Position numbers and translations under genes: made by a program | The notes under the pieces: generated by a model | Database searches by the model: none | What the model was told of the DNA's origin: nothing | The model's input: the letters and a program-made list of their open reading frames with translations, nothing else | In this document: in pieces, positions 22,638-34,600 of the stretch | Numbering within the stretch: position 1 is the stretch's first letter | Layout of the letters: the number at the start of each line of letters is the position of its first letter | Source: Tillandsia leiboldiana | Taxonomy: Eukaryota > Streptophyta > Magnoliopsida > Poales > Bromeliaceae | Direction: 5' to 3' | NCBI GenBank assembly: GCA_029204045.2 | Contig: CM055066.1 | Coordinates: 16,812,484 to 16,876,483, forward strand | Length of the DNA: 64,000 nt

Positions 22638-23978
22638 TGTTGGGTTATGTGAATAATAGGATCTAAATAGGGGAAAAAACACCTAGAGGGGGGTGAATAG
22701 GTGTAAACCATAAACACTCAAAAATCTTTGCGATATAAAAACCCAATGCGGAAAAATAAATAACACGCAGAGATTTTTACGTGGAAAACTCCAAACCGGA
22801 GTAAAAAACCACGGGACCGATAACACGGTGAAATCCACTAGAATTAAACACGTACAAGGTGATATACCGTACTCACAGACGACTCAACCTTTTCCATACG
22901 CTCCTATTTGATCTTCTCCGCTCGCTCCACGACGCTTCTCGAATCCACGATGTGCGTCCAACGCCGAATCCACGGCGTCCAACATCGAGTCCACGACGTC
23001 CGACCGAATCCACGGTCTTCACCCAGTAGCACGCTTCGAATCCACGAACGTACCTCGCTCCGAATCCACGAGAGCGGTTGCACCTTGAATCCACAAGGCC
23101 ACGCGAGTCCACGCGCCGATTTTGGGGTAAATCGTTGTTTTTGGGTGGTGATGATCCGCCGAATACTTAGATTAGAAATAGATCGGAAATACCATCTAAG
23201 TATTCATTGATTTGATTCTACTCAGAATATGAGTATCAAAACCTAGAATCAAATCAATCAATATAGATGAAGAAACATAAGATTAAATCTAGTATTTCCT
23301 TTCTTCTCTATATGTGGATCTTAGGCCGTATAAAAGATTGTATTTTATTATGACGGCTATTTGGATTAACCCTAGAAAAAGAATCATAGGGTCTATTTAT
23401 AGGTTGAAACCCTTGGAAGAAGATAAGGACCAAAAACTAACCTTTTCTGGAGTTTTTACATGACGACGATCCGGATCGGAGATCGGCGATCCGGATTGCA
23501 GTAGCGAGAAAAACAAATTCCAGAAAAACGAAGGTTCGGGATCCGGATCGAAGTGCTTGATCCGGATCGTTCATACAGTTCACCAAACATCAACGTTCGG
23601 GATCCGGATTGCAGTAGCCTGATCCGGATCGTTCAAATAAAATGGTAAACTCAGTGTTCGGGATCCGGATCAAGGGAAGCTACGATCCGGATTGAACTGG
23701 TGTATGAACGAACCACCTTCGGGATCCGGATTGAACAATCTGATCTGGATCCTGAACATGTCCCATTTCCAGTTTTTGATATTTATGCAATAACAAATCC
23801 ATCCAAGTGTTTCTACGCTATAAGAAGTATTCGGATCACCAAAGATATTATGTTAGACATACCTGATCCTTTTGAATTCTTCTTTCTTGAGATTGAGTTA
23901 TATGATCCAACTTCCTTTACCTTCAATCTTCAAGACTTAACCGAATTCACGAAATACGCCAACTCAAATTCCGTAACA
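22638..23978 (-). repeat. 5' LTR of element B
   Basis: The 1341-bp LTR pairs with 12952-14293 and differs at about 20 sites. The TSD copy CTACG follows at 23979-23983. Confidence 0.97.
23393..23757 (-). promoter_or_regulatory. LTR promoter of element B
   Basis: The palindrome array (about ten GATCCGGATC-type units, 23465-23757) lies upstream of the TATA box at 23393-23403 on the minus strand. Units alternate between TTCGGGATCCGGAT and CTGATCCGGATCG forms. Confidence 0.75.
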
Positions 23979-23983
23979 CTACG

Positions 23984-24240
23984 AGCAGCACGCCGGCGGC
24001 GTCTCCATCCAGCCCCTGACCGCCGTTTCCCACTACTCCATCCACGAGGACATTTGCAGCATCGCCGGGGACCGCCATTCCGCGCTCATCGTCCTCTCTT
24101 TCAACAAGGTCAACCCCGTCGGCGGCGACCTCGAGACCATCAACCCCGGCATCCAATCCGTTAACCAGAAGGTCCTCGACAACGCCTCCTGCTCCGTCGC
24201 CATCCTCGTCGTTCGCGACCTCAGATTTTTCGGTGGAAGG
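23984..24240 (+). pseudogene. CHX antiporter fragment, second part
   Basis: It continues the frame broken at 12951. About 85 open codons include IQPLTAVSHYSIHEDIC, HSALIVLSFNK and NQKVLDNASCSVAILVVRDL. These are landmark motifs of the CHX C-terminal domain (typical HEDIC, ALIILPFHK, NQ.VL..APCSVGILVDRG). Third codon positions are nearly all G or C, which points to a monocot donor gene. The frame runs on into the element's right arm with no homology. Confidence 0.88.
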
Positions 24241-24353
24241 GAGAAGAGTGGAAGGGAGAAGAAGAGGGGGGGTGGGGAGGGGTATTTTCGGTATATCACT
24301 TCAGAAATTGACGGCTCACTCACGGAATTCTGACGGCGAGGGGGTAAATGCAC

Positions 24354-24449
24354 AATTTCGTAATTACGAGGTGGCAAAATATAGGCTTTTGAAAGATAGG
24401 GGGGCAAAGTGAAAAAGCGGTATATTATAGGGGGGTTTTTGTAATTTAG

Positions 24450-24451
<2 letters not shown>
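24354..24451 (-). repeat. Right inverted repeat of Pack-MULE copy 1
   Basis: It is the reverse complement of 12529-12626 with about ten differences. An AT microsatellite follows directly. Confidence 0.8.

Positions 24452-24521
<70 letters not shown>
24452..24521. repeat. (AT)n then (AG)n microsatellite
   Basis: An AT run (24452-24487) passes directly into an AG run (24487-24521). The same AT/AG pairing borders the MITEs of this cluster. Confidence 0.95.
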
Positions 24522-24524
<3 letters not shown>

Positions 24525-24608
24525 GAGCTCCTATACTTTTAAAAGTATAAGTCTTGTAAGTTTTTAACCCTTAGATGAAAGAATGTGTGGTTATATATAT
24601 ATAAAAAG
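24522..24608. mobile_element. MITE end fragment
   Basis: GAGCTCCTATACTTTTAAAAGTATAAG and the CCTTAGATGAAAGAATG block match the left end of the MITE at 12203. The element is cut after about 75 bp at a TA run. Confidence 0.5.
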
Positions 24609-24832
24609 TTTGGCTACTATACTTGTACAAGTATCAACCAATTGGTACTTGTAAGTTTTCTACCGTTAGATCTACCCCTTTGACTAATTTTATTCCTTGA
24701 ATCATTCTATTCCACCAAGCACCCACTTAATCCAGAACGCCCACTATCATCCTCACCATATATCCTTTCATTCAAGGGATAAAAATTCATAATTACCAAT
24801 GACTTGATACTTTTAAAAGTATAGAAATTTAA
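24609..24832. mobile_element. MITE, about 225 bp
   Basis: The left end TTGGCTACTATACTTGTACA and the inverted right end TTTCTATACTTTTAAAAGTA pair imperfectly. The interior keeps the CCACTATCATCCTCACCATA and TTCAAGGGATAAAAATT blocks seen at 12062-12431. It is non-coding. Confidence 0.6.
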
Positions 24833-24853
24833 TTTTATATATATATATATATT

Positions 24854-25022
24854 AGAGCTTATATACTTTTAAAATCACAAGCTTATCTATGCTTGTGAAT
24901 TTTTTACCATTAGATTTGTATTGGGATTTAGCTGACTTTATAATAGCACAAATCTCAATACATATTCAATTATAAAAAATTCACAAATATAAATTGGCTT
25001 GTATTTTAAAAGTATATAAACC
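24854..25022. mobile_element. Hairpin MITE, about 170 bp
   Basis: The two halves are inverted copies for about 80 bp. TTATATACTTTTAAAATCAC reads near the left end and TTATATACTTTTAAAATACA on the opposite strand from the right end, followed by TGTGAATTTTTTA and TTGTATTGRGATTT in both. It is flanked by TA and CT microsatellites. Confidence 0.75.
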
Positions 25023-25025
<3 letters not shown>

Positions 25026-25062
<37 letters not shown>

Positions 25063-25063
25063 T

Positions 25064-25129
<66 letters not shown>
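25026..25129. repeat. (CT)n-(TA)n-(GA)n microsatellite
   Basis: A CT run (25026-25061), a TA run (about 25067-25108) and a GA run (25109-25129) form one large palindrome between two related MITEs. Confidence 0.95.
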
Positions 25130-25335
25130 TACGGCTTATATACTTTCAAAAGTACAAGCCCAAATATATTTGTGAATTTTTTACCGTTGAATTTGCATTG
25201 AGATTTGTGCTATTTGTTTTTTCTTTTTCTATAGTTGACTTTATAATAACACAAATCTCAATGCAAATTTAATGATAAAAAATTCATAAACATAATTTGG
25301 CTTGTACTTTTAAAAGTATATAAGTTCTACTCTCA
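25130..25335. mobile_element. Hairpin MITE, about 205 bp
   Basis: It is the same family as 24854-25022, with inverted arms over 80 bp. GGCTTATATACTTTCAAAAG faces AACTTATATACTTTTAAAAG, then TTTGCATTGAGATTTGTG occurs in both arms. A T-rich loop of about 40 bp sits in the centre. Confidence 0.75.
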
Positions 25336-25337
25336 CC

Positions 25338-25387
<50 letters not shown>
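25336..25387. repeat. (CT)n-(TA)n microsatellite
   Basis: The CT run passes into a TA run that touches the start of the second Pack-MULE copy at 25388. Confidence 0.95.
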
Positions 25388-25765
25388 GGCTAAATTACAG
25401 AAAATCCCCCTATAATATACCGCTTTTTTACTTTGCCCCCCTGTCTTTCAAAAGCCTACATTTTGCCCCCTCGTAATTATGAAATTATTTTTAGGGGGCA
25501 ACGGAGCTAACCGAACGTGCAAAATAACGATAATGCCCTTGTCCCTTATCCCTGTGCTCCTCTTCCGCAGCCGCAGCCGCCGCTGCAGAGGGAGGCGGAG
25601 AGTTGGGCGGCCACAACCCAACATATTTTTCCTTGACTTAACTTATTTTTCCACCTCATCGAGCTCAGCGGCCGCGCCTCCGCCATGCTCATCGTCCACA
25701 ACCCGATCCAGACGAATCCCGGCGGCCACAACCGCAAGGGCGGCACCTCTCGCGCCCGCGGCAGC
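25388..25765 (+). mobile_element. Pack-MULE left end (copy 2), interrupted
   Basis: The inverted repeat (GGCTAAATTACAG...) and interior match 12529-12900 closely. It again starts at the edge of a TA run. It carries about 30 extra bases after GTTGGGCGG (CCACAACCCAACATATTT...), which copy 1 lacks. A Gypsy LTR cuts it at 25766; the right half is not in the window. Confidence 0.8.
25650..25765 (+). pseudogene. CHX fragment in Pack-MULE copy 2
   Basis: It encodes IELSGRASAMLIVHN and the following glycine/arginine-rich stretch as in copy 1, and ends at the LTR insertion point. It shows that the capture came before the element multiplied. Confidence 0.75.
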
Positions 25766-28700
25766 TGTCACGCCCCGAGTGTAAACCAGAATCGGGGCCC
25801 GTCTACAGATCCGCCGTGCACACGGAATTTCCCGCGTACATGAAGCGTCAGTAACCTGCTCAGATATAAGATATACAATAAAAGAGCATAAAACAGAGCT
25901 GAACTAAAAACTATTACATCTCAGACTAAAATTGGAAGTAAAATACAGTACATCTGTAAAAATAATACTTCTGCCTCTCCCAGCTCACCAAATAATACAA
26001 CCAGCTGGCTAAAGCCAGACCCAAAAGTAAAGTACAACAGTCTGAGTAAAAGTAACGGGTACAACAAAAGTCCTGCTAAACTCACTGTCGGGCAGATGAT
26101 CTATCTACTCCGCTGTCCTCTATCTTCGATCCGCCGTTAACCGCCCAGCAGCACCCGTAGAAGACTCTGCAAAACAAAGGGGAAGAAAAGAGAAAAGAAG
26201 AATGGGGGTGAGAACTACTAGTAAACCAGTAGCCTCCCCTAGTGGGTAAAGCCTCTAACTCCGACGCACCCACTAGGTCTACCAGAGGCAAAAAGGAAAG
26301 GGAGAGTAGTAAGTCAAAAAGACTGCTGTAAAGGAAAGCTACTACTACTATGCCTCTAATGCAATGCCGAAAGAACTGACAGAAAGTATGCATCAGTAAC
26401 CAACCGACCAAATAAACCCGATCTATCCACTAGTAAAAATCGGTACCGCCTGCCGCCGCCCTCATCATCGGGCAAATAAAGCCGCGCCGATGTGATAGCA
26501 AAACCTAATAACTGTCCGGCGCCTATGCACCACTACACACTCCGGAGTGGAACTCGAGGGGAGCTACCCACACGAGTAGAGTAACCATGACACAAGTGTC
26601 ATAAAAGCAGGACTGGATCACGACTATGCTCAAGTGGAACAAATCCCTACACTAAAGAAACCCCGATCCCCAATCTGATGCATAAGTAAACATCCGATCA
26701 ACCGCCCAATATCCGCGGTCGCCGCAATACCCCACAATCCACGACCATGTTCCATAACCGACATCCGGCCAACCGCTCAATGCCCGCGGTTGCCGTAATA
26801 TCCCACAATCCAAAATCCAGGCCCCGGCTACACTAACCCAAACCCCTACTCGAACCCGAGCAACACGCATCTAGAGTCTAGAAAGAAAGGAGAAATGAAC
26901 AGTCATGGTTTCTCCTAAGTCAGATTTCAACATAATAGTGTAGCAGTAAAAGATGGCTTATCTAGATATCCATACAAGCATGCAAGTGTTCTCAAGGAAA
27001 AATAAATTAAGTCATTGGTCATTATCAGTATCCACCTATGCATGTCATAAATTCTCAAGTAATACCACTAATAGGATAAATCACCTTGACCCTATATAAT
27101 AATCAATTCCACATGCAAGGTTAAGTGCTAACATAGCAATCTATATATCCATACAAGCATGCAAAAGTCCAACCACATTAGTTAATCAATAATCCTAACG
27201 CAGGGGGATCACTCTGATAATCCTAGTGAGCATGTCGAAATAAAGGTAAACAACAACCACCCACCTTGAAAAGCGCAATCCACCACCGAAAAGGCTCAAC
27301 GCTGTCCCAAGTCCTCTATCCCCGCAAACCTCCAAAATCGGTGAACAACTGCAAAAATGGATCGCATCCGGTGTAAGTAATAACACCAAAAACAACACTT
27401 GCTGTTTTTCCAAACAGCACGGAAAAAGATGGATTTTCACCTCTGCGCATTGCTCCTAAAAATCCCGAAAAATCACGGTTGCGATCCTTGCGTCGAGTAG
27501 ATACGAAACGAGTACTCGCACGTTTCGATCCGATACCTGCAGGTCAAGTTACAATAAAAACACCGCTGCGTGCCCAAAACTTCCCACAAACAAAAATCCT
27601 GTAGCATTTTGTCGAGAAAAGTGGGATTATCACCTTAGCAACAACCTCTAAAAATCCCAGAAAAATAACCACTGTGTTCCTCGCGATGAGTTGATGCAAA
27701 TCGAGTATTTGCACCCCTCGTTCCGACACCCGTAGGTAGAGATATCACGAAAATGATCCACAGTTATCCGAAAAGTGGCCGCAGAAAACTGGGTTCAAAA
27801 TATGCCTCAGGAATCCCATAAAAAGTCCAAAACGAGGTGAAACGATCAACATGGAAAACGAAGTCTTACCTCTAAGGAACATGCTGCTGCAAAAATCGTC
27901 GAAAAACTCCTTCGGAGCTACACAGGGGACTTCTCGGACCGAAAAGCGACGGAAAAAGGCACCAACCAAGGGAACGTCGAAGCGCGCCGTAAAACCGAAA
28001 TCGCCGCTGCTGAGCCTCCAAAAATCCTGGGAATCCTACACGAGATGTAGAACAAGTAGGGGAAGAAGTTTGCTATCGGACCCTCAGCGAGAAAATGCCC
28101 AAAAAAGGAGAGAATGAAGTATTACTGGGCCTATTTATAGACCCAGCCCAAGAAATCCAGGAATTCCCACAGCGTCCCCAGATTCGGGCGCTCGGACTGA
28201 ATTCGGGCGCGCGAATCTTCAGGGAGATGCCCTGTGAGGAGCGCCCGAATCGCCCCTGAAGCGCCACGTGTCCCCGAATAGCGGACAACAAGTCCAGCCA
28301 CTCCCGCTGCGCTGCGTGGCCCGCACTGGTTAGCGGGGTAGGTGGCGCCCTCCAATGGAGGGGCGCCACATGGCGCCCGCGTGCCTGCCACCCGCAGGCC
28401 CCGCCCGCCACGCCCGCCGGCCGCCCTGCCACGCCGCCTGCCACACCCGCACGCGCACAGTAGCTCGGCCAATCCCCGTATGCCACATGTCAGACCCCCA
28501 GGTTCGCTGCGCCCGGTGCACCCGCCCAGTGCACCCGTCGAATCAGAAGCTGCCACGGGTCCCATGCTCTGCCAATGGGAAGCCGCCACGTAGCACACCA
28601 CCAGCCCGCACTCCCCGCTCCTGCCCGGCCTGTCCGGCCTGCCCGCGCACCCCCGTGTCCGCCGCGCCCACTGCACCGAACCAATGGCAACCTGCCACGT

Positions 28701-29187
28701 GTCACCTGCCTGGTCCACGCACCCGGCCGCGATCTCCCGCGGACCGCGCCCGTGAGCCCACCAACCATGGGCTGCCACGTGTCCCTACGCCGGTCTACGC
28801 ACCCGGCCACGTGCCTCCGTGGACTGCGCGCGCTGCGCCGGCCAATCTGGCCCCGCCACGTGGCACCCGGCGGTCTACGGTCCCCCCCGTGCACCAGAAA
28901 ATACCGAAAACTTCCGGGTGTCCTTTTGGGGCGTCCAGACTCAGAAAAATACAAATAAATAGCCATTTTCCACCGTTTTTCCGTGCTGAATCCAAATACA
29001 GCCTCCGTTTTGCTCAATTCCGCTTCTAAAATTTGTCGAAGGCATCCGGATAAGTAATCTTAATCCAAATTCCGCTGAGTCCAATTCTTGGGTCCGATTC
29101 GCGCACAGACATCTCCAACACCCAACATCGGTCTTCAGATGCCGCTAACCACACCGCAAAAGCTCAGTGGGGATCTGGGTCATCACA
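25766..29187 (-). repeat. Ty3/Gypsy 3' LTR (G2)
   Basis: A 3422-bp LTR. On the minus strand it starts TGTGATGACCCAGATCC at 29187 and ends CTCGGGGCGTGACA at 25766. A polypurine tract (TTTTAGTGGGAGAGA) stands before it at 29188-29202, so it is a 3' LTR. Landmarks are a TATA box at 28130-28140, donor-like AGAGGTAAGAC near 27872 and acceptor-like TTTGTTTTGCAG|AGTC near 26172. GCAGC at 25761-25765 would be one target-site copy; its partner is not visible. Confidence 0.85.
28130..28880 (-). promoter_or_regulatory. G2 LTR promoter with G-box array
   Basis: The TATA box (CCTATTTATAG on plus) is at 28130-28140. About eight GCCACGTGTC/GCCACRTGGC-type motifs lie upstream, near 28262, 28364, 28481, 28583, 28690, 28771, 28805 and 28855, about 30-120 bp apart in GC-rich DNA. 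CACGTG is the plant G-box. Function is inferred from number, spacing and the recurrence in other LTR copies. Confidence 0.6.
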
Positions 29188-29920
29188 TCTCTCCCACTAA
29201 AAGAAATTTTCGTCCCCGAAACTAACACAACTCAAAAAGGAGTCTCAAACACAAAAAGGTAGGTATCCATCAACACCGTACCCAGCTCCCGAAGTTCCAC
29301 TATAAAGTCCCCCGACTGATCACTCAGACTCTGATCTCTAATCCTTGAGCTGTCGGGATGCATAAGCAATTAACCTACTCTCCTGCATCAACACGCATCC
29401 ATATATGGCCAAACAATCTGGTTCATTAAATCCATAACCGCAACAGGGACATTAGTCAATCTGAAAGGCATGACTGTGAACTCAAAATGCCCATACCGTA
29501 TCCTGGAACCTGTCTTCGAAAAGTCCTCCGCCTTCACTTTCTGTAGGTGGCAACCAGATTGCAAATCAATCTTCGAGAAGACCCAAGACCCTTGCAGCTG
29601 GTCGAACAAATCCACCATGCTCGCCAAAAGGGTACTTGTTCCTGATGGTCACCGTATCCCAGTCCCGGTAATCCATGCAAGGCCGAAGTGAACCATCCTT
29701 CCATATCACAAAAAGCACCGGCGCCTCCAAAGGCGACACACTAGATCTAACGACATCCCCTATCCATCTAATCCAGGAGTTGCACCTTCAACTCTCCAAC
29801 CGGCGGCATGACCGACATCTCTGACCGGACCACCCCCGGGAACTCGCAAATAATGGGGAAACCCCCGAGTCCGGACGCCGTCGTAGGCCCCACAACTATG
29901 CTAGCCAAAAAGGCTACGCA
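29188..29920 (-). pseudogene. Gypsy pol remnant (reverse transcriptase)
   Basis: On the minus strand, 29760-29640 reads like PVLFVIWKDGSLRPCMDYRD. After a frame change, 29627-29388 reads VDLFDQLQGSWVFSKIDLQS and YGHFEFTVMPFRLTNVPVAV. These match the Ty3/Gypsy reverse transcriptase palm (VFSKIDLRSGYH and VMPFGLTNAPA). Polymerase metal-site, integrase and RNase H parts are missing, so pol is internally deleted. The polypurine tract and LTR G2 follow at 29188. Confidence 0.8.
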
Positions 29921-30211
29921 TGTGAGGACCCGAATTCCCGCAAGAGGATTACTGTTGGATCAACAGCTTCTGGAGGCCTTTGTTGGGTGTTAGAGTTGTT
30001 CGTGTGCGTTTCGGACTCAAGAGATGGACTCAGTGTGTTGAATTGATCCCGAGGGTAGTCGGAGGCACCCGTCGAAATTTTAGAAGTGGAATTGGGCAAA
30101 ACGGACATCGGATTTGGATTAAGAGCGCGAAAATGATGAAAATGGACTATTTACTTGTATTTTTCGGAGCTCGGATGCCCTAGCACGAATTTCGAGGCAG
30201 TGTGGTTGTAA
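29921..30211 (+). repeat. Gypsy LTR 5' end fragment, plus strand
   Basis: It starts TGTGAGGACCCGAATTCCCG, the LTR start of this family, and continues through the conserved U3 blocks ATTTTAGAAGTGGAATTGGG and ACTTGTATTTTTCGGAGCTC. It is broken at 30212 by another LTR-like unit. It inserted in opposite orientation into the pol remnant before it. Confidence 0.75.
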
Positions 30212-31299
30212 TGTCACGACCTATCCTGCCTTTCTTTAATCCCTTTCGGAATAAATTGGTTGTTAGGGGCTTATTTTATCGAGTTTTCTTAAGTCGATCG
30301 TTGCACTGTGCGGGTATTTTTCCATGATAGAGCCCGAAAAACGGTGAACGACACTGCGATCGGATCTGAAATCCGACTTACGGATCTCCCGGAATGGAGT
30401 TTTGAAGGTCGCGGTATCCTTAGTGTGCATCGGAATCCGTGCTAGAGATCGGGCACGCTTTTCGAGGAATTGTGAAATTATCTCGTGGGAATAGATATTT
30501 ATTGTTAAATAATAAATATCCGGATATGGAGATTTTTCCTTTTTACGTACATATGAAAAGGAAAAATAAAAGAAAATAAATTAATAATAAGATTTATTTA
30601 TTCCCAGTATACTGAAACGAAAACCCTAGTTTTAAAAGATCGCCTCCTCAAACCCTTCCCTTTTGTGCGTGCCGAAGACCAAACGAAACCCTAGTTCGAA
30701 AAGAGGGAAAAGAGAAAAGAAAATGAAATCATAACCGGAGGAAAAAGAAATAGAGAAGGAGGAAGCGAAGGAACCCGTTCGTTCCCGATCAACGTGCCGG
30801 AGACCGGAGAACGAGACGTCACCGCCATTGGAGGGCGGATCCGGATTCTCACCACCGCAAAGAACGAAGATCGGGATCGCGTTGCCTCCTCCATCCGTGT
30901 AAGGTTAGTGATCGTTATTTCTCTTTCGTCGGTTTAATCGTGGGTTTTTCCGTGTTCTTTGGAGATCGGTTTAATCGGTAAATTGATCACGGGTTCTTGA
31001 TTGGTTTTGATCGGTGTTTTGTTCGTGTTCTTGACCAGGTTTGATCGATGGTTTTTAATCGGTATTGATCGGAGGTTTGATCGGGTTTCCGATCGATGTT
31101 TCGTTCGGTCTCCGATCCATGGTTTTGTCGTTGGGGTTACCCGTGGTTTTTGGTTGGGTGAATTGGGTGTTTCGTCGGAGCATGGGGGAGTTAACGGGAG
31201 GCCACTGCCATCGTTATCATGTTCGCGGGGTCGTCGCCGGAGCCGCGCGGGGGCGAAAACGGAGAAGAAAACGCGAAACGGGGTGTTACTGTTCACCCC

Positions 31300-31640
31300 G
31301 TACGGCCCCCCCAGCCACGCGGTCCACAGGCTGGGCGTGCACCCGGCGCACGGCTCCGCAGCCCGAAGGCGCAGACCCGGTGCACGCCTCCGTGAGCCAG
31401 CACTGCCCCGCAGCTGCGCGGTGCACGCTTTGGGAGTACACCCGGCGCACGGCTCCGCAGCCCGAAGGCGCAGACCCGGCGCACGCCTTCGTGCGCCAGC
31501 CCGGCCCGCGAAGCGCGGTGCACGCCTTCAGCGTGCACCCGGTGCGCGCCGCCGCGCCCTGCGGGCGTGAGCCCGGTGTGCGCCTTGCCCGTGCACCGGC
31601 CCGGCCCAAATCTCCTGGTGCACGCGCCCGGGGTGAGCCC
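31300..31640 (+). repeat. GC-rich tandem duplication
   Basis: A block with ACCCGGCGCACGGCTCCGCA and GAAGGCGCAGACCCGG occurs at 31341 and again at 31440, a period of about 99 bp. Looser GTGCACGCC copies follow. Open frames across it on both strands come from its GC content. Confidence 0.8.
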
Positions 31641-34600
31641 GGTCTGCACCGCCGCCTCCACTATGCTGTAAACCTGGTCCACGCCTGGTCCGTGCACCAC
31701 CGTTCAGCCCGAAAGCCCGGTAACTCCGTTTTCGGCCCGTTTCCCCTCGTTTTTGAGTGTTTTTTTACCACGACGATATTTTTAACAACCATGTAGTTCT
31801 TTCGGGATAGTTTTTTGGTTCGACGGTCTTTGTTTGACGACACGGTCTGCTTGGCACAGTGATTTTGGTTTTTCGTCGGTTTATTGTTACAGTGGTCGGG
31901 ACCACTGATTTTGCATGTTTAGGGTAAAGTGTTAAATGGTGTTTTTGGTTATTTTATTAGGCCGCGTGAAGTTCTGATTGCTTAGGAGGGTCACGGGCGC
32001 GGCCGTTTATCTTCGTTTCAGGTGGGTACTTTTCGGTATTTTCGGTGTACAGTCGTTCCCGTGTATTTTGTGAAACTAAAGTAGATGTTTTTGATAACCT
32101 GTCTAACCCCCATTGCATGAGAGTTTCGTCTTATTTCTAACTGTAGTAATCCAGAATTTAAAAATCTCTGTTTGCTTTTAAATATTTAAAATTTGTCAAT
32201 TTTGGCAAAAGTGGAGAGATAGTGGGTCAATAGTGGGCCCAGAGATATCGACTTTTGATCGGGGCCTGATCTCGAAAATCCGAGTGCACCATTGTGACTG
32301 TTTCGATGAAACATGAAAGTTTCATATTCACTTGTCGACGATCTGACGGTCGGATCTTCCGCAAAACAGCGAAGAAGAACGGGTCCCACAACTTAAGTTG
32401 TGAATAGTAACCCTATATTTTAAATGGCGCTCGACCACTGTTGGCCTTTTCACTGTCTGAAACCCTGACTTAGGGGTATGAGTAGTCAAACCTAACTAAT
32501 TTCGATATTCTGAACGCAATGGCACTGACGGTTTTCGCGTTTGGCGATCCGGGTGCATCGAAGTGCGTGCGTCAGTTTGCGACATACAGAACAAGATGGC
32601 CTGAGATTTCATACGAGCGCCAAAACAAACAAATAAATAGGCTATTTTGATGGTCTCGACGAGCCGGACGTCGTGGCGAAGTCCATTTTCAGTTTCGGCG
32701 ACTCGAGTGCCTCGAAAAGCATGAAAAGTGTTGAAAAGGGAGGTATTTTGGAAGAAACCCTAATATTTTATGTACCAAATTAAATGAGGCTTATAGGTTG
32801 GGGTTCTGGGTGCAATTTTGACCTAAAGCAGGGACCTAGATGTTAGAGGCACAAGGTATAGGGACTAAATGGCATTTTGTACATAGCAACCTTTGGCTCT
32901 TGGGCTTCCTCGTGCGGGGTTACACGAGGAAGGCTCTTGGGATTTCTAACTCCCAAGAGTAAATCCTCTTAAGGACTTAGTGCTGGAGGCCGGGGAGTCA
33001 CCCCCTCCATGGAGGTAAACCGAAAGAGAGAGAGAGAGAGCAAAGAAGCTTGGAGCAAACTTGATCCAAGTTGGAGTTGAAGTTCTCTGTGGTGTTTCAC
33101 AGTACCAGAGGAGCATTTGGAGGCTTGCTGAGGTTGCGCGAAGTGGGAGGAGTGAAACCAGCTTCTTCCTTCTTCATCAACTCCGGCCAAGGTAAGGTCC
33201 TCTCAAACCCCGGTTTGTTTTAGCCTGAGACCCCTAGCAGTAGGTCGTTAGGATCTTGTGATGCTCTCTGCAAGGCCTGAGCTTCCCATGCACGTTGCAT
33301 GGCCGGTGGGAGCAAGTTCTCGCCGGAAACCTAGATATGCTCCGCCTCGGAAGAACTCCGCAACCACTGAACCAAAGTGGGAAATAAAATGATGGGCTTT
33401 TACTGCAGAGCCTAAGGATCATCTCCACCAAATTTGGTGGAGTTTCATCAAGCCAATCAATGGCAGATTTGTGCCCTAGTTTTCGGGAATATTGCACTTC
33501 GGCCGAGCTTTGTGCTCCGGCGCCGGCGAGCCCCTCCGCCGCCGGCCACATGCCCAGAAATGCTCTTGGGACCGAGGGGAGTCCATCCATGCCATTGCAT
33601 GCAACCCATGCAGCCCAAATGGGGACCGGCCATGAATGGCCCGAGCTTGAAGCCATTAATGGCGGCCGGCCATCCGGCGACCTCCGACGGTGGGGTCAAG
33701 TCCAGACCTTCCTAAAAGCTTGCTAGGAAGCTTGTGGTGTTGTTCCTTGCACCTTAAAATCAACTATTGCAAAGTTGCCATTGTTGAAGATGAAGCTCCA
33801 AAACCGAGCTTGCCACCGCCGCGCCGCCGCCGTGTTCTGTCGCCGGGCACGGGCTCAGGTAAGTTAGTTATGGTATTTAGCAACTTTTTGGTCAAGTTGT
33901 TTGGTCCCAGATGCTTTTCTTTAATGGTCATAATTTTCAAGGTTAATATCATCTTCTTCCTCATGCTTGCGGCCAAACCTGGGGGTGCTAGCTTGAAAAT
34001 AAAATGATGGAAATGCTCCTGCAACGCTATGGAGCATTTCCTTCCAAGTTGGAAAACCCCAGGTGCAGTGGTTGCAGAGAACAAGTAAGAAATGGTGTTT
34101 ACTACATGTTTCAAGTTTGTGCATGCCATGTGTTTGATAAAATGCCTGAGAGAGGAAAAATGTGGAATTTGGGTTTTCTGTAAATATGAATGATGCTCCA
34201 AAAAGTCCCCTGAGCTTGATGCTCACTTCGGATCAAACATATTCTGTGTGGAACTAAGTTTGGAGCATCGTACACATTGTTAGAGAACTAGGCTTTGGAT
34301 CTCTTTGATCCAGCAAGTTCTGGGCTGCCCAAAGGTGAGCCCCAGTGTCCTGGCACTGTCCAGAGGTAGTTTCATATACAAAGTTTTAACAGATGTTGAA
34401 TGGATTGAAAGTTAGTGTATAAACTAGCTTTAGGTTAAATAGTTGGCTAAAGTCCTGCTTTTGGTCTGTTTGAAAAATTGTAACAGTGAGCTTTTGACTA
34501 ATTGGGGTCACTGGACGCGATGTTCGCATTAGATTTAGGTTTCGATGATCCGGAGAAACAAAAATGCAAAAATGGCTATGTTAGAGGAGTATTTTATGGC

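Larger units (their letters stand above)
12952..23978 (-). mobile_element. Copia element B, Sirevirus-type, complete
   Basis: This is a full-length element of 11,027 bp on the minus strand: 5' LTR 22638-23978, primer binding site 22625-22635, gag-pol 22604-17481, internal promoter and intron, ORF2 15843-15031, polypurine tract, 3' LTR 12952-14293. The target-site duplication CTACG is perfect (12947-12951 and 23979-23983). The two LTRs differ at about 20 sites by eye (~1.5%). Both reading frames are closed only by nonsense codons: two in gag-pol and one in ORF2. It landed inside the CHX fragment of a Pack-MULE. Confidence 0.97.

Noticed and set aside
30600..30910. A host gene 5' region with CCCTAGTT and a donor-like GTAAGG/GTTAGT
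   Set aside because: No coding exon follows, and the order of blocks matches the leader of an LTR.
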